A DNA stretch of 63,867 nucleotides, taken from assembly GCF_001908235.1 (NCBI RefSeq), contig NZ_LGHK01000215.1:1-63867 (forward strand). Direction: 5' to 3'. The notes beneath the pieces were generated by a model. The model saw nothing but the letters and a program-made list of their open reading frames with translations. It did not search any database and had not been told where the DNA came from. A program made the position numbers and the translations under genes. This DNA is from Bradyrhizobium sp. NAS96.2. GTDB taxonomy: Bacteria > Pseudomonadota > Alphaproteobacteria > Rhizobiales > Xanthobacteraceae. How positions within the stretch are numbered: the stretch's first letter is position 1; the number at the start of each line of letters is the position of its first letter. This document shows, piece after piece, positions 54,340-63,124 of the stretch.

Positions 54340-54447
54340 CGCCACAACGCCGGCACCAGGCCGGCGCTCCCTCCCAGCGAGCGGAGCTTATCGCCCAAGC
54401 CAATGCCGGAAAAATGAAATGTTGATGGCGGAGACGGACCTGTCTTC

Positions 54448-54576
54448 ACCTCTCCCGCCTGCGGGGGAGGTCGGATCGCATCGAAGATGCGATCCGGGTG
54501 GGGGCTGTCTCCACAATGTGACTGGTGGAGAGACCCCCAACCCCAACCCTCCCCCGCGAGCGGGAGAGGGAGCGCA
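54448..54576. repeat. Palindromic repeat, family B
   Basis: CACCTCTCCCGCCTGCGGGGGAGG at the left, CCCTCCCCCGCGAGCGGGAGAGGG at the right, with GGGTGGGGGCTGTCTCC and GGAGAGACCCCCAACCCC between. Confidence 0.7.
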
Positions 54577-54591
54577 GTTCCCACGCGGCGA

Positions 54592-56631
54592 TCAGCGCAA
54601 TGTTATGTCGAGCCAGCCCAGCGGATTGACCGTGACGCGATCACCGTCATCGACCAGAACCGTGGTGGTTTCGGCCTCAATGATCGCGGGACCGGCCAAC
54701 GATTGCCCCGGCTTGAGATCGTCGAGCGCATAGACCGGCACATCGCGCCAGCCACCGAGCCAAGCCTGCCGCTTGCCGCGCGGCGCACAGGGCGCGGCCG
54801 AGCCGGCCTTTCCGGCATCACTGCTACCGCGCGCAATCTTGCCGACCGCGGCGACGCGCGCATTGACGAACACCACCTCCTGCCCGCGCGAAGCGTAGGT
54901 GTAGAGCTCCTCGTGGCGGCGATGGAAGCGCTCCTCGATCTGCGCGACGAGGTCGGCAGCACCGAGATCGAGGTCGCCGAGCGGCACGTCGATCTCAAAC
55001 ACCTGCTCACCGTAGCGCATCTCGGCGGAGCGCTCGATTGCGATGTCGCCCTTGAACCAGTCGCGCAGCCGCCCTGCGGCCTGCTCCTCCAGCGCGGCGA
55101 ACAGCACGCGAACCTCATCGGCGGAAATCCGCCCCGTACCGTAATGGGTGCGGCTCACCTCGTAGCGCAGATCGCTGGTCAGCATGCCCCAGGCCGAGAG
55201 CACGGAGGCAACCGTCGGCACGATGATGCGCTTGATCTCGAGCTCGCGCGCGACTTCGGCCGCGTGCATGCCGGCGGCGCCGCCGAAGCTGAGCAGCGCG
55301 AACTTGCGCGGATCGACGCCGCGGCGCAAGGTCATCAGGCGGATGCCGTCGGCCATCTTCAGATTGATCATCTTGTAGATGCCGGCGGCAGCCTCGATCC
55401 GTGACAGCTCGAGCGCCCCGGCGATCCGGTCGACGGCCGCCTCCGACGCAGCGCGATCGAGCGGCCGCGCGCCGCCCATGAAGGCCGCGGCATCGAGATA
55501 ACCAAGCACGACATTGGCGTCGGTGACAGCGGCCGCCGTGCCGCCATTGCCGTAGCAGGCCGGGCCCGGCACCGAGCCGGCGCTCTCCGGCCCGACCCGC
55601 AAGGTGCGGCTGCCGTCGACGCTGGCGATCGAGCCGCCGCCGGCCGCGATGCTTGCAATATCGAGGCTGCGCAGCGCGATACGCTGGCCGGCCAGCATGC
55701 CGTCGGCCGACAGCGAGGCCTGGCCGTCAGCGATCAGCGAGATATCGGTCGAGGTGCCGCCCATGTCGAACGGCACGAGATCGGGAATCCCGAGCATCTC
55801 GGCGCAGCGGCGGCTGCCGGAGATGCCGCCGGCCGGGCCCGACAGCACGGTGCCGGCGGCAAGCCGCGAGGCTTCCTCCACCGGCGCCATGCCGCCATGC
55901 GACAGCACGACGAACAGCGAGCCTTTGAAGCCGGCCCCGTGCAGGCTCCGCTCCAGATTGGTCAAATAACGCCGCACCGTCGGCTCGACATAGGCGTTCA
56001 CGATCGTGGTCGAGACGCGCTCATATTCCTTGATCTGCGGCAGCACGTCGCTGGAGCGCGACACGCTGACATCGGGCAACTCCTTTGCCACCCGCTCGAC
56101 CGCTGCGAGCTCATGCGCCGGGTTGAGATAGGCGTGCAGGAAGCAGACCGCGACGGAGTTCGCGCCCGATCGTTTCACCTCGGCGATGACCTCGCCGAGC
56201 GCTGTGGCATCGAGCGCGATCGCGGCGCGGCCGTCGGCCTTCAACCGCTCGCGTACGCCGAAACGGCGCTCGCGCGGCACCAGCGGCTCGGGCGGCGGCG
56301 TGCGCAGATCGTAGCGATCCGGCTTCAACCCCTCGCGCATCTCGACGACGTCGCGATGCCCCTCGGTGGTCAGCAGCGCGACTTTGGCGCCTTTGCGTTC
56401 CAAGAGCGCATTGGTCGCAACCGTCGTGCCGTGCACCAGGCGATCGGTGGCGGCGAGCATCGCCGCGCGCGTGACGCCGAGGCGGCGCGCCAGCTCTTCG
56501 AGCCCCGCCATCACGCCGATCGACTGATCGGCCGGCGTGGACGGTGATTTCGCGAAAACGGTGCGCCCGCTTTGATCCGTCGCAACCAGGTCGGTGTAGG
56601 TGCCGCCGACGTCAACCCCAATCGTGTACAT
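54592..56631 (-). CDS. hyuA: Hydantoinase/oxoprolinase subunit A (HyuA)
   Basis: 679 residues. ATP-dependent hydrolysis of hydantoins, 5-oxoproline or similar cyclic amides, or carboxylation as in acetone carboxylase. The actin-like nucleotide fold shows TIGVDVGGTYTDLVA at the N-terminus, HGTTVATNALLERKGAKVALLTTEG, and LSGPAGGISGSRRCAEMLGIPDLVPFDMGGTSTDISLI in mid-protein. ATG at 56631; the longer frame runs antiparallel through hyuB and is not real. It lies 7 bp after hyuB. Confidence 0.93.
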   Translation of the reverse strand: MYTIGVDVGGTYTDLVATDQSGRTVFAKSPSTPADQSIGVMAGLEELARRLGVTRAAMLAATDRLVHGTTVATNALLERKGAKVALLTTEGHRDVVEMREGLKPDRYDLRTPPPEPLVPRERRFGVRERLKADGRAAIALDATALGEVIAEVKRSGANSVAVCFLHAYLNPAHELAAVERVAKELPDVSVSRSSDVLPQIKEYERVSTTIVNAYVEPTVRRYLTNLERSLHGAGFKGSLFVVLSHGGMAPVEEASRLAAGTVLSGPAGGISGSRRCAEMLGIPDLVPFDMGGTSTDISLIADGQASLSADGMLAGQRIALRSLDIASIAAGGGSIASVDGSRTLRVGPESAGSVPGPACYGNGGTAAAVTDANVVLGYLDAAAFMGGARPLDRAASEAAVDRIAGALELSRIEAAAGIYKMINLKMADGIRLMTLRRGVDPRKFALLSFGGAAGMHAAEVARELEIKRIIVPTVASVLSAWGMLTSDLRYEVSRTHYGTGRISADEVRVLFAALEEQAAGRLRDWFKGDIAIERSAEMRYGEQVFEIDVPLGDLDLGAADLVAQIEERFHRRHEELYTYASRGQEVVFVNARVAAVGKIARGSSDAGKAGSAAPCAPRGKRQAWLGGWRDVPVYALDDLKPGQSLAGPAIIEAETTTVLVDDGDRVTVNPLGWLDITLR

Positions 56632-56638
56632 CGCTTCT

Positions 56639-58294
56639 CTACGCTTTCGAAACCAGATCCTGTGCGACGTCGCGCGTCCGCGCCTCCGCCGATCGCTTCT
56701 CGGGCGGACCCCAGCCGCCGCCGCCGGACGAGCGGATCTCGAGGCAATCGCCGGGGCGCAGCTCGATGCCGACCTCTTTTGTCCTGAGCACGCGCGGCTC
56801 GCGGCCTTCCGACAAGAGGCGATAGTGATGCGGCTCGCCGTCCTTGCCGCCGAGCATGCCACAAGGACCGTGACGCGCGCCGTCGCCGGCGGTGTTGCCC
56901 TTGGCCGGCTTCTGCGTCTCCAGCACCATGTCGAGCGCGACACCGAGGCCGCCGCGATGCTGGCCGTCGCCGCCGGAATCCGGCCGGAACTCATGCTTGC
57001 GGAAATGCAGGGGAAAGCGCACCTCGGCGACCTCGATGCTGCCGAATTTGAGACCGCCGACGGTGTGCCATTCGCCGATCGAGGAATAGCCGTCGCCACC
57101 GATCGAGGCGCCGCCACCCGGCCGCGCCTGGAACATATGCCAGATGAAATTGCGTCCGTTGCGCGGGTCCTCGCCCTGGATCGCGATGCGGAATCTGCGG
57201 CCCCATCCGCCCATCACGCGATCCGGACACGATGCCGACATCGCCTTGATGATGGCTTCGACGATCTCGTTGGAGGGATGGCTGGTGCACAAGGTGACGG
57301 GGCGGCCGGGATCGGCCCACACGATGGTGCCCTGCTTCGCCACCACCTTCAGCGGCCGCAACGCGCCGGTGTTCTTCGGGATGTCGGCGTCGATCAGATA
57401 GGCAAATGCCATCGCGACCGCGGCCTGCATGTTGGCATGCGACGAGTTGACGAAGCTGGTCGACTGCGGATCGGAGCCGGTGAGGTCGACCTCGATGTCA
57501 CTGCCCTTTTTGGTCACCTTGGCGGCGATCTTGATGTCGGTGCGGCCGTGGCCGTCATCGTCGAGCAACGCTTCGCCGTAGAACACGCCGTCCTTCCAGG
57601 AGGACACCACGGCGCGGGTCTGCTGCTCCGTCGCATCGAGAATGGCCTCGATCGCGGCCTCGACGGTCTCCGCACCGAACTCGCTGAACAGCTTTGCGAC
57701 GCGGCGCTCGCCGAGGTGCGCGGCGCCCAGCATCGCCGCGAGGTCGCCGCGGAATTCTCTGGGGTTGCGGATGTTCAGCGCCAGCAGATCGAGCAAATCC
57801 TCGCGCGGCTTGCCGGCCTCATAAAGCTTGATCGGCGGAATGCGGATGCCTTCCTGGTAGATCTCGGTCGCGCCGGGATTGTAGGCGCCGTGGGTGGCGC
57901 CGCCGATGTCGCTCTGATGCGCGCGGACGATGGTCCAGAGCAATCGCTTGCCGCCGTCGAACACCGGCACGAAGGCGGTGAGATCAGGCAGATGGCTGCC
58001 GCCCTGATAGGGGTCGTTGAGCAGGATGACGTCGCCGGGCGCAACATCCTTGAAGCGTTCCTCGACCGCGAGCGTCGCCCATGGCAGGGCGCCGACATGC
58101 ACCGGGATGTGATCGGCCTGCGCGATCAGCCGCCCGCTGGTATCACAGATCGCCAGGGAAAAATCGCGGCTGGAATTGAGGATCTGCGAATAGGAGGTGC
58201 GAAGCATGGCTTCGCCCATCTCCTTCACGATCGACGACAGGCGGTGCTGGACGACGGAACGGGTGATCGGGTCGATCTTGGCGGGCGCGGGCAC
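56639..58294 (-). CDS. hyuB: Hydantoinase subunit B (HyuB)
   Basis: 551 residues, GTG start. DPITRSVVQHRLSSIVKEMGEAMLRTSYSQILNSSRDFSLAI and DVILLNDPYQGGSHLPDLT are the HyuB signatures; GDGQHRGGLGVALDMVLE and SGGGGWGPPEKRS lie near the C-terminus. Partner of HyuA, 7 bp apart. The MFS gene lies 30 bp upstream on the same strand. Confidence 0.93.
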   Translation of the reverse strand: MPAPAKIDPITRSVVQHRLSSIVKEMGEAMLRTSYSQILNSSRDFSLAICDTSGRLIAQADHIPVHVGALPWATLAVEERFKDVAPGDVILLNDPYQGGSHLPDLTAFVPVFDGGKRLLWTIVRAHQSDIGGATHGAYNPGATEIYQEGIRIPPIKLYEAGKPREDLLDLLALNIRNPREFRGDLAAMLGAAHLGERRVAKLFSEFGAETVEAAIEAILDATEQQTRAVVSSWKDGVFYGEALLDDDGHGRTDIKIAAKVTKKGSDIEVDLTGSDPQSTSFVNSSHANMQAAVAMAFAYLIDADIPKNTGALRPLKVVAKQGTIVWADPGRPVTLCTSHPSNEIVEAIIKAMSASCPDRVMGGWGRRFRIAIQGEDPRNGRNFIWHMFQARPGGGASIGGDGYSSIGEWHTVGGLKFGSIEVAEVRFPLHFRKHEFRPDSGGDGQHRGGLGVALDMVLETQKPAKGNTAGDGARHGPCGMLGGKDGEPHHYRLLSEGREPRVLRTKEVGIELRPGDCLEIRSSGGGGWGPPEKRSAEARTRDVAQDLVSKA

Positions 58295-58324
58295 GTGATT
58301 TCCGGGAGCGGTTGGAACAGGCCG

Positions 58325-59584
58325 CTATCTTATCGCCACCGCCGTCGAGGTATAGGCCCAAAACAGCACGATCCCGATCGCCAGCGCGGCGGCGATGAAC
58401 AGCAGCACTGCGGGCAGCCCGAACAGCGCCGCGACACCGGCGGTGCTCGATTGCAGCAGCGCCGCGCCGAGGAAAAACGCGAGATTGACCGACGACAGCG
58501 CCTTGCCGGTATTTTGGGCGTCGACGAGCTGCCGCGTCATGCCGTAGATCAGCGGCTGCGCCGATGTCGCGAGCCCGATCAGGACCAGCAGCACCAGGTC
58601 ATATTGCGTCGGCATCACGGCAACGCCGAACAGGTTCGAGACCGGGAAATGCGGCGCGCCGGCCGCCATCGCTACCAGCAGCAGTGCGGCGATGGCATGC
58701 GTTGCCGCCACCATGGTGCGGCGGTGCCCGAACTTGCGATCGAAGGCGCCGATACAGGCCGGGCCGACGATCATCGCCAGCGTGAACAGGCCGAGCACGT
58801 TGCCGGCCTCGATGCGGCTGAGCCCCTTCACATCCATCAGCCACGGCCCGCCCCACAAGCCGCGCAAGGTCAGCGACGCGCCGAGCGACACCAGCGACAG
58901 CGCGATCAGCCCCCGCAGGCCCCGCGACAGGCCGAGCCGCAGCACCTCGGCCATCTGATGCAGCGGCGAGGAATCGTCCGCATGCGCCGCCGGCTGCCGC
59001 GGCACCAGCGCGAACACCGCGATCAGCACCGCAATACCGAAGCCGGCCGAGACCCAGAAGCCGGCGCGCCAGCCGAACTGATCGACCACGAAGGCCAGCG
59101 GGCTCGCCGACAGCAGCATGCCGATATTGCCGATCGAGAGGATCAGGCCGGACCACAGGCCGAACTTCGCCGCCGACATCTGCTTGGCGGCGAGCGTCAT
59201 CGGGCACATCAGCATGCCCGAGGTGGCGACGCCGAGCATCAATTGTCCGAGCACGAAGCTCGCGGGCCCTGTCGCAAGCGCCGAGACCAGCGTCCCGACC
59301 ACGGTACCGGCGAGCAGGCTCAGCGACACCGGCCGCACGCCGAAGCGGTCCATCGCGGCGCCGACCGGGATTTGCGAGGCCGCAAAGGAGAAATGATAGA
59401 TCGAGGTGAGACTCGCCAGCGCCTGCGGCGAGGTGCCGAAATCGCGTGCCATCAGATCGAGGCTGATCGCCGGGATCGTCCGCAGCAGCGTCGACAGCAT
59501 GTGGCCCGAGGCCAATGCCAGAAGTGCAAGAACCAGGGCGCGGAACCCGATCCCCGCCTCTCCCTTCGTCACCACGCCGTCCAT
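58325..59584 (-). CDS. MFS transporter
   Basis: 419 residues with about 12 hydrophobic segments. AMDRFGVRPVSL and GAFDRKFGHRRTM are the two loop motifs of the major facilitator superfamily (the DRxGRR-type). ATG at 59584 preceded by AGGCGA; a TTG at 59602 would add six residues. Cotranscribed with hyuBA, so likely moves the hydantoinase substrate or product. Confidence 0.9.
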   Translation of the reverse strand: MDGVVTKGEAGIGFRALVLALLALASGHMLSTLLRTIPAISLDLMARDFGTSPQALASLTSIYHFSFAASQIPVGAAMDRFGVRPVSLSLLAGTVVGTLVSALATGPASFVLGQLMLGVATSGMLMCPMTLAAKQMSAAKFGLWSGLILSIGNIGMLLSASPLAFVVDQFGWRAGFWVSAGFGIAVLIAVFALVPRQPAAHADDSSPLHQMAEVLRLGLSRGLRGLIALSLVSLGASLTLRGLWGGPWLMDVKGLSRIEAGNVLGLFTLAMIVGPACIGAFDRKFGHRRTMVAATHAIAALLLVAMAAGAPHFPVSNLFGVAVMPTQYDLVLLVLIGLATSAQPLIYGMTRQLVDAQNTGKALSSVNLAFFLGAALLQSSTAGVAALFGLPAVLLFIAAALAIGIVLFWAYTSTAVAIR

Positions 59585-59692
59585 GAATCGCCTATTCCCC
59601 AAGCATCTTGGGGAGGGCGTAACATTATTGTGCTGATGGTGCCAACTTTGGAGGCAGAGCGGATGGGCTCAGCCTATCCGCGGATTCGCCTT

Positions 59693-59818
59693 GCCTCTCC
59701 CGCTTGCGGGGGAGGCCGGAACGCATCGTCAGATGCGGTCCGGGTGGGGGCTCTCTCCACTATATGACTCGCGGAGCGAGCCCCCACCCAACCCTCCCCC
59801 GCAAGCGGGAGAGGGAGC
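59693..59818. repeat. Palindromic repeat, family B
   Basis: CCTCTCCCGCTTGCGGGGGAGG at the left, CCCTCCCCCGCAAGCGGGAGAGGG at the right, with GGGTGGGGGCTCTCTCC and GCGAGCCCCCACCC between. Confidence 0.72.
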
Positions 59819-59848
59819 CCACCGATTTCGCGGCTAGCTCAGTTGCGA

Positions 59849-60694
59849 CTACTGCTTATGGAACACCAGGGTCCGCAGCTCGATGCTCTCGCGCGGCGCG
59901 GCGTCGGCCGGCGTGGTCGGATCGACAAACGCCGTGTGCGGGCCAAACCGGGTCCGGCCGTCGGTCGCCGAGTCATAGCATTTCAGCAGGATCGCCTCGT
60001 CCGGCGTCATCTCGGGAATGTAGAACCAGCGATGGTTCGGATTGTACTTCACCGAATAGGTCTCGCCGCTGCGGTTCGGATAGATCAGATCGGAGGCAAT
60101 CAGATCCTCCGGCGCGATCGTGGTGCCGTCGGCCATTGCCAGCGGAGAATCGCGCAGCGGACCGCGGATCGGGCGCCACAGATTGATCACCTGGACGCGG
60201 CCCTTGACCAATTGCTCGGCCTCGTCGGGCAGATGCTCGAACACGCGGTTATGACCGGAGATCGCGGTCTGGTCGACATGGACGCGGGTCGCGGGTTGGC
60301 GCGGACCGCCGCCGCGGATATCAGCCGCACCCTCGACGCGCTTGCGCACGGTGTGGTCGAAAATGAGGACGCGATCGGCTTTCAGCGTCGCCTTGAGGAA
60401 GGCTTCGACCGCGGGATAGTAGACGTTGCGGACTTCATTGTCGTCGTAATAGTCCTTCACGACGGTCGGATGCTTGACCAGCGCAAAGCCCTCACGGTCG
60501 AGCGAGAAGCTGTCCGCGATCAGGCGCCCGTCAAAGATCGGAACGTTGTGGGGTTCGGGCAGCGCGGTGGATTTGGGCTCGCCCGGCGGCGGGTCGAAAG
60601 CGTAGGTCCGGGGCTTGCCCAGCGTCGGCGCGAGGTAGTTCAGCTCAGCAGTCACAAACGGCAGCGACTCGATACGAGTTTGTTGAAGGCCCAT
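59849..60694 (-). CDS. CmcJ/NvfI-family oxidoreductase-like protein
   Basis: 281 residues. RVHVDQTAISGHNRVFEHLPDEAEQLVKGRVQVINLWRPIRGPLRDSPLAMADG and NPNHRWFYIPEMTPDEAILLKCYDSATDGRTRFGPHTAFVDP are the family's most conserved parts; the HxD and distal His could bind iron as in 2-oxoglutarate-type oxygenases. Related to the P8 chain of cephamycin 7-alpha-methoxylation and to fungal NvfI. ATG at 60694 gives normal family length. It stands alone; no pathway partner is recognised. Confidence 0.85.
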   Translation of the reverse strand: MGLQQTRIESLPFVTAELNYLAPTLGKPRTYAFDPPPGEPKSTALPEPHNVPIFDGRLIADSFSLDREGFALVKHPTVVKDYYDDNEVRNVYYPAVEAFLKATLKADRVLIFDHTVRKRVEGAADIRGGGPRQPATRVHVDQTAISGHNRVFEHLPDEAEQLVKGRVQVINLWRPIRGPLRDSPLAMADGTTIAPEDLIASDLIYPNRSGETYSVKYNPNHRWFYIPEMTPDEAILLKCYDSATDGRTRFGPHTAFVDPTTPADAAPRESIELRTLVFHKQ

Positions 60695-60901
60695 GGTGAT
60701 CTCCCGGACTCGATTGTTCGTGCTTTTGATCTTGGCGGCGCGGGAGGGCGCGGCAAGGCCATCGCGAAAATAGCAACGTTGCTGTTTTGGAAGAAGCGGA
60801 ATGGAGAATTTCCTTGCCGGACCATGGCGACCCGACGAATGGATGTTTTGGGAGGTCACGGTCTCGTTAGCGGCGTTGAATTTTGCCGTGTCTTCTCCCC
60901 A

Positions 60902-61026
60902 GCCGTCGTCCTGGCGAAAGCCAGGACCCATAACCACCAAATTTGATCGTACGCGAGATCGTGGCCCCAGCGTCGCACAACAACAGCAGCCGGGGTAATG
61001 GGTCCTGGCTTTCGCCAGGACGACGC
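60902..61026. repeat. Palindromic repeat, family D
   Basis: GTCGTCCTGGCGAAAGCCAGG and ACCCATAACCACC at the left; GGGGTAATGGGTCCTGG and CTTTCGCCAGGACGACG at the right. It lies in a 364-bp gap between two genes on the same strand. The rest, 60695-60901, is less GC-rich and shows no gene; it presumably holds the CmcJ-like gene's promoter. Confidence 0.75.
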
Positions 61027-61058
61027 CGAATGTTTGGCGTCGCTTGCCAAATGCGCGG

Positions 61059-62000
61059 CTATAATCCCGCGCCCTTCTCCACCGCCGCAGCAAACGACCG
61101 ATCGACGATGTCGGCGGCGTTGATCTTCTGCCGGATCAGGCCCCAGCGGTCGTAGAGATCGATGGTCTTCTGCTCGTCGGCCACCACGCTGTCGTCGATT
61201 GGCGCGATGCGGATTTTTGCCCGCGTCAGCCAGTTCAGCGGCACCGCGGGCGGGATGTTCATCAGCCTGCCCCAGGTCGCAGCATAGCCCTCGACATTGT
61301 TCTGCGACCAGGCGCGCGCGGCGGCGAGGCGGCGCACGAAATCCTCGAGCTCGGCGCGCTTGCCCTTGATCGCATCTGGCGTCGCGACCTGGAAGCCGAG
61401 GCCCGGCGTGATGCCGTCGGCCGTGATGACGCGGCGTGACTTGAACAGCACCTCCTCCTGGCTCACATAAGGCTCCCAGGTCGACCAGGCATCGACCGAG
61501 CCTTGCGTGTAGGCGACCTTCGCGTCCGACGGCGCGAGGAACACGATCTGCACGTCGCTCGCCTGCCAACCCCTGGATTCCAGCGCCGCCAGGATCAGCT
61601 GATGGCCGATCGAGCCGCGGCCGGTTGCGATCTTCTTGCCGCGCAAATCGTCAAAACTCCTGATCGCGGAGTTCTCCGGCACCACGACCGCGAGCCCGTC
61701 GCGCGATTGCCGCACCGCCGCGATCGCCTTGACCGGGATTTTGGCGGCGGCCGCGAAGGTGAACGGCGCGTCACCGACGAGGCCGGTGTCGATCGCGCCT
61801 GCCCCGAGCGCCTCCAGCAGCGGCGCTGCCGCGGCGAACTCTTTCCATTCGATCTTGTAGGGAACGTCCTTGAGCACGCCGGCCGCTTCCATCACGGCCT
61901 GCGAATTGCCCTTCTGGTCGCCGACGCGCAGCGTGGTCTGCGCGAAGGCGGCGTCGATGGCGGCGAACGCAAGCGCCGCCGCAACAATGAGACGGATCAT
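61059..62000 (-). CDS. Aliphatic sulfonate-type ABC binding protein (SsuA-like)
   Basis: 313 residues. Signal peptide MIRLIVAAALAFAAIDAAFA, then TTLRVGDQKGNSQAVMEAAGVLKDVPYKIEWKEFAAAAPLLEALGAGAIDTGLVGDAPFTFA, the SsuA pattern. ATG at 62000 overlaps the monooxygenase stop by 4 bases. Permease and ATPase are not in this part of the window. Confidence 0.9.
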   Translation of the reverse strand: MIRLIVAAALAFAAIDAAFAQTTLRVGDQKGNSQAVMEAAGVLKDVPYKIEWKEFAAAAPLLEALGAGAIDTGLVGDAPFTFAAAAKIPVKAIAAVRQSRDGLAVVVPENSAIRSFDDLRGKKIATGRGSIGHQLILAALESRGWQASDVQIVFLAPSDAKVAYTQGSVDAWSTWEPYVSQEEVLFKSRRVITADGITPGLGFQVATPDAIKGKRAELEDFVRRLAAARAWSQNNVEGYAATWGRLMNIPPAVPLNWLTRAKIRIAPIDDSVVADEQKTIDLYDRWGLIRQKINAADIVDRSFAAAVEKGAGL

Positions 62001-63091
62001 TCGGCAGCGATCCCCCGCTGCTGATCGCGCGCGGCGATCAGCTTGCGGGTCAGCGGGATCAGCTCGCGGCCATAGTCGATCGCATCGACCAGCGGATCGA
62101 AGCCGCGGATCAGGAAGTGGCTGACGCCGAGATCGTAATAATCGGCAAACACCTCGGCGACCTGCTCGGGCGTGCCGACCAGCGCCGTCGTGTTGCTGTT
62201 GGCGCCGGTGAGTTTTGCAATTTCGGTCCACAGCCGCTTGTCGATCCGGGTGCCTTGATCCGCCAGCGCGAGGAGCCGCTTGGCGCCATCGGTCGCGTGA
62301 TTGGGCCGGCGATAGCCGGTCTGATCCTGCAATGCCGTGGCGCGCTCGAGGATATGCTCGGCCTTCGCCCACGCCTTCTCCTCGGTGTCGGCGAGGATCG
62401 GCCGCACCGACAGGCTGAAGCGCGGCGTCGGCCGGCCGTGCTTGGCAGCAGCCGCGCGCACCCGCGCGGTGACGTCGCGCACCTGCGCATAGGATTCACC
62501 CCACAGCGCGAACGTATCGGCGTGCTTGCCGGCGACCTCGACCGCGGCGTCCGAGCCGCCGCCGACGAAGGTGTAGATGCCGCCCTTCTGCAACGGCTTC
62601 ACCTGCGAGAAGCCGTTCTCGACGTTGTAATACTTGCCGGTGTAGTTGAACGGCTTCTCGCTGGTCCATTCCAGCCGGACCACGTCGAGGAATTCGTTGG
62701 TGCGGGCGTAGCGTTCGTCCTTGTCGTCGAGCGTGTTGCCGTCCTGGCGCAGCTCGATGGCGTTGCCGCCGGTGATGACGTGCAGCGAGACGCGGCCGCC
62801 ATAGAACTGGTCCAGCGTCGCAAGCTGACGCGCCAGCAGCGTCGGCGCGGTGAAACCCGGCCGCTGCGCGATCATCACTTTCAACTGCTTGGTGATGGTG
62901 AGGACATGCTGCGCAACCTGCAACGCGTCCGGCGTCGTCGAGTGGAACGCGAGCAGCGCGCGATCGAAACCGGCGAGCTCATGGGCCTTGGCGACGGTCT
63001 CGATATAGGGCGGATCGAGCACCGGCCCTGTGCGGACGATGGTCTCGGAGGCGTTGTTGTTGGTGATGAAGCCGATGAACTCGACCGGCAT
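61997..63091 (-). CDS. Luciferase-like FMNH2-dependent monooxygenase (SsuD family)
   Basis: 364 residues. FIGFITNNNASETI, RPGFTAPTLLARQLATLDQFYGGRVSLHVITGG and ENGFSQVKPLQKGGIYTFVGGGSDAAVEVAGKHADTFALWGE are hallmarks of the SsuD/alkanesulfonate monooxygenase group, which cleaves C-S bonds. An NADPH-FMN reductase would be needed and is not in view. It follows the acyl-CoA dehydrogenase-like gene by 33 bp. Confidence 0.91.
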   Translation of the reverse strand: MPVEFIGFITNNNASETIVRTGPVLDPPYIETVAKAHELAGFDRALLAFHSTTPDALQVAQHVLTITKQLKVMIAQRPGFTAPTLLARQLATLDQFYGGRVSLHVITGGNAIELRQDGNTLDDKDERYARTNEFLDVVRLEWTSEKPFNYTGKYYNVENGFSQVKPLQKGGIYTFVGGGSDAAVEVAGKHADTFALWGESYAQVRDVTARVRAAAAKHGRPTPRFSLSVRPILADTEEKAWAKAEHILERATALQDQTGYRRPNHATDGAKRLLALADQGTRIDKRLWTEIAKLTGANSNTTALVGTPEQVAEVFADYYDLGVSHFLIRGFDPLVDAIDYGRELIPLTRKLIAARDQQRGIAAE

Positions 63092-63124
63092 GACTGATAA
63101 CTCCGTTGTTGTTGGCTGTTGTTT

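Noticed and set aside
56600..59767. A 1055-codon open frame on the plus strand
   Set aside because: It lies opposite hyuB and the MFS gene, has repetitive Arg/His/Gln/Asp-rich composition typical of antisense high-GC frames, and shows no domain.
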